From: Bacteroidales bacterium UBA4621
GTDB lineage: Bacteria > Bacteroidota > Bacteroidia > Bacteroidales > Paludibacteraceae
NCBI GenBank assembly: GCA_002387325.1
Contig: DGIN01000005.1
Coordinates: 57,788 to 65,080, forward strand
Direction: 5' to 3'
Length of the DNA: 7,293 nucleotides
Shown here piece after piece: positions 5,975 through 7,293 of the stretch; within the stretch, counting starts at the first letter, position 1, and each line of letters starts with the position of its first letter. The translations under genes and the position numbers were made by a program. Under the pieces are notes generated by a model. The model searched no databases. It was not told where the DNA came from and saw only the letters and a program-made list of their open reading frames with translations.

Positions 5975-6976
5975 TTATTTCTTTCTCAATAGTATAACAC
6001 CTAATTTACCTATTTGATACAGTAGAGGGCGACAGATGCACAAGAAGCGCCCGTGCTCCACTTGTTCACCGCCGAAACGTGCCTTGAAATCACGTACGCC
6101 ATACGCCTCGTCGGGTTTGCCTGCCCCCATCATATCAAAGACAGGATAGTTGTTCTCTGCAGCATAACGGATACCCAAGTAAGTGGCATAGGACGAGGGG
6201 AAAATATGCTCGTAGACACCGTCCTCTCCACACACAAACCATTCATATACAGCCTTGTTCTCAAGACAGACACAGACTGTTCCGCCAATAATGCGCCCCT
6301 GATATTCCGTAAGAAAGAAATGCCCGTGGGCAGTATGGTACAAATGCTCAAAGAAATCCCATGAGAATAACGGTGTCTTGACCTTGGTCTTATACAGACG
6401 TTGCAAAATGGAATAGTACTCACGTACTTGCTCTATGGAGGGTTGCATTACAGGTACAACACCGTCACGTACAGTAGTTTTGATGTCCCGTTTGCGGTTC
6501 TTTCCTATATTCCGCTCCATTTCTTCCATATTGGCAGTATGAATATGGAAATTGAGATGGGGCTGATAGGCAAAACCTTGCGCACGGAATATATCTTTCC
6601 AACGGGAGTAGTCGTTGAAATTGCGGGTTTCAATGTAAATGGTATGCTTGGACAATTCGCTGCGAACCGTATGCAACAAGGCAGACAATGCCTCGCTACT
6701 TATCTCGTCATCCAACAACGGACCACCGATGATAATGGCACGGCGGGTAAAGAACTGCTTAAGGCGGCTCTTTTCCTGCGTTACATAGCCGACAACTACA
6801 CCGGATAACTGTCCGTTTTCACTCACGCCATAAACAAACGGGGTGAATTCATCGGGCAAGGAGGCAAAAAAGGTATATGCTTCCGCAGTCTGAAACCATG
6901 TAGCCCATTTTGACCTCTGTACCAGTTCCTCCCATATCGAGTTTTCTATTTCCTTATACGAATGGTATATCGTCAT
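5975..6976 (-). CDS. FemAB-like / GNAT-fold transferase (Acetyltransf_6 type)
   Basis: The 333-residue protein has the twin-GNAT architecture of the FemAB family: an N-terminal domain (about 1-150, including RRAIIIGGPLL at 78-88) and a C-terminal domain (about 160-310). The linking segment IGKNRKRDIKT (157-167) and the C-terminal motifs YEWFVCG (244-250), SSYATYLGIRYA (261-272) and DFKARFGGE (296-304) are characteristic. FemA/FemB enzymes add amino acids from aminoacyl-tRNA to peptidoglycan precursors; relatives in polysaccharide loci transfer acyl or aminoacyl groups to other acceptors, so the substrate here is unknown. No membrane segment is evident. An upstream in-frame ATG at 7021 was rejected because the promoter's -7 box (7018-7011) lies inside the added codons; ATGs at 7000, 6988 and 6976 remain, and 6976 gives the most natural leader (about 29 bases). 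It is the first gene of the minus-strand group. Confidence 0.85.
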   Translation of the reverse strand: MTIYHSYKEIENSIWEELVQRSKWATWFQTAEAYTFFASLPDEFTPFVYGVSENGQLSGVVVGYVTQEKSRLKQFFTRRAIIIGGPLLDDEISSEALSALLHTVRSELSKHTIYIETRNFNDYSRWKDIFRAQGFAYQPHLNFHIHTANMEEMERNIGKNRKRDIKTTVRDGVVPVMQPSIEQVREYYSILQRLYKTKVKTPLFSWDFFEHLYHTAHGHFFLTEYQGRIIGGTVCVCLENKAVYEWFVCGEDGVYEHIFPSSYATYLGIRYAAENNYPVFDMMGAGKPDEAYGVRDFKARFGGEQVEHGRFLCICRPLLYQIGKLGVILLRKK

Positions 6977-7010
6977 ACAGTTAGACATCTGACAGCCCAT
7001 AACAATTGTG

Positions 7011-7042
7011 CAAAGATACATATTTTAAGTGAAATATGCAAA
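7011..7042 (-). promoter_or_regulatory. Bacteroides-type promoter of the FemAB-like gene and probably the whole minus-strand group
   Basis: On the minus strand TTTG at 7042-7039 is followed by exactly 20 bases and then TATCTTTG at 7018-7011. This fits the Bacteroides primary sigma factor consensus (TTTG at -33, TAnnTTTG at -7, about 19-21 bases apart) without mismatch. Transcription should begin near 7006-7003, inside an ACAATTGT palindrome (7002-7009). This start point decides the translation start of the downstream gene, because the longest open frame would begin upstream of the transcript. Confidence 0.85.
7019..7038. promoter_or_regulatory. Perfect dyad filling the promoter spacer, likely operator
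   Basis: CATATTT (7019-7025) and AAATATG (7032-7038) are perfect inverted repeats around six bases. Together they occupy all 20 bases between the -33 and -7 boxes. A regulator bound here would cover RNA polymerase contacts and most simply act as a repressor. No regulator gene is visible in the window. The geometry is seen; the binding role is inferred. Confidence 0.45.
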
Positions 7043-7293
7043 AAAAAGACTAATTTACAATCGATTTTATACTTTTACACCTATTTTGCAAATAAAAAAG
7101 TACTAATCCGACACGGCAGAGTAATGTTCTCCATTTTACCAGGCAATGTGCAGGACACTCAGAAAAATCATATCCTCCAAATTCCAATCACAAGAACGTT
7201 ATGGCAACCGCATCGGAACCATGTTTATGCAGAGTATGCAATAATTGTATTGCATAAAGTGCATAAAAAACGGGCTTATCGTATCGAAAAAAG
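7043..7293. other. Intergenic region at the right edge
   Basis: Upstream of the FemAB promoter no gene with recognisable product is seen. The first part (7043-7120) is AT-rich without a complete second promoter; TATTTTG at 7082-7088 is one base short of the -7 consensus and lacks a -33 box. The second part contains the TATGCA/TGCATA array. One plus-strand frame stays open from 6914 to the window end, with ATGs at 6962 and 7124, but its product is histidine- and lysine-rich, resembles nothing known and runs through the promoter. The region most likely holds control elements of a gene beyond the right edge. Confidence 0.5.
7226..7265. repeat. Array of TATGCA / TGCATA half-sites with a 22-bp dyad
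   Basis: TATGCA occurs at 7226-7231 and 7235-7240, and its complement TGCATA at 7251-7256 and 7260-7265, so each pair has a 9-bp period and the two pairs face each other. At the centre TATGCAATA (7235-7243) and TATTGCATA (7248-7256) form perfect 9-bp arms around four bases. This looks like a multi-site operator. TGCATA-type half-sites occur in arginine-repressor boxes of some bacteria, which is one candidate, but the regulator is not identified. Confidence 0.5.

Noticed and set aside
6914..7293. Plus-strand frame without stops running off the right edge, with ATGs at 6962 and 7124
   Set aside because: It overlaps the start of the FemAB-like gene antisense, runs through that gene's promoter and operator dyads, and encodes no recognisable sequence. 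Sequence beyond the edge would settle it.

Overview
The window looks like chromosomal DNA from a member of the Bacteroidales (Bacteroidota). The best evidence is a near-perfect Bacteroides-type promoter (TTTG, 20 bases, TATCTTTG) ahead of the minus-strand genes. Shine-Dalgarno sequences are absent before every start codon, the intergenic DNA is AT-rich, and a secreted BspA-type leucine-rich-repeat protein is present. Genus cannot be settled from the sequence alone. No tRNA, rRNA, CRISPR array or insertion sequence was seen.

Layout. Bases 1-96 are a leader with three tandem copies of a 9-bp unit. Two plus-strand genes follow, 27 bases apart and probably co-transcribed: a full-length [4Fe-4S] L-cysteine desulfidase / serine dehydratase-alpha family enzyme (97-1374) and a 590-residue secreted leucine-rich-repeat protein (1402-3174). 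A hairpin at 3184-3212 separates them from a convergent minus-strand group. In transcription order that group is a FemAB/GNAT-like transferase (6976-5975), a DUF354 GT-B-fold protein (5910-4840) and an AlgD-like nucleotide-sugar 6-dehydrogenase (4617-3238). The remaining right end (6977-7293) holds the promoter of this group and an array of TATGCA/TGCATA half-sites that may serve a gene beyond the window.

How the genes may work together. The minus-strand group combines an enzyme making a sugar-nucleotide uronic acid, a probable glycosyltransferase- or epimerase-like protein and a FemAB-type transferase. This suggests a small surface-glycan or envelope-modification module; the combination is inference, the family calls are firm to moderate. 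The cysteine desulfidase is a metabolic enzyme with no obvious functional tie to the repeat protein downstream.

The points most worth a second look are regulatory. A perfect 7-6-7 dyad exactly fills the spacer of the FemAB-gene promoter, a related core recurs before the dehydrogenase gene, and TATGCA-type half-sites with a 9-bp period occur at both ends of the window. The promoter also shows that the FemAB gene starts downstream of its longest possible start codon. I saw no clearly new defence, mobile or RNA system.
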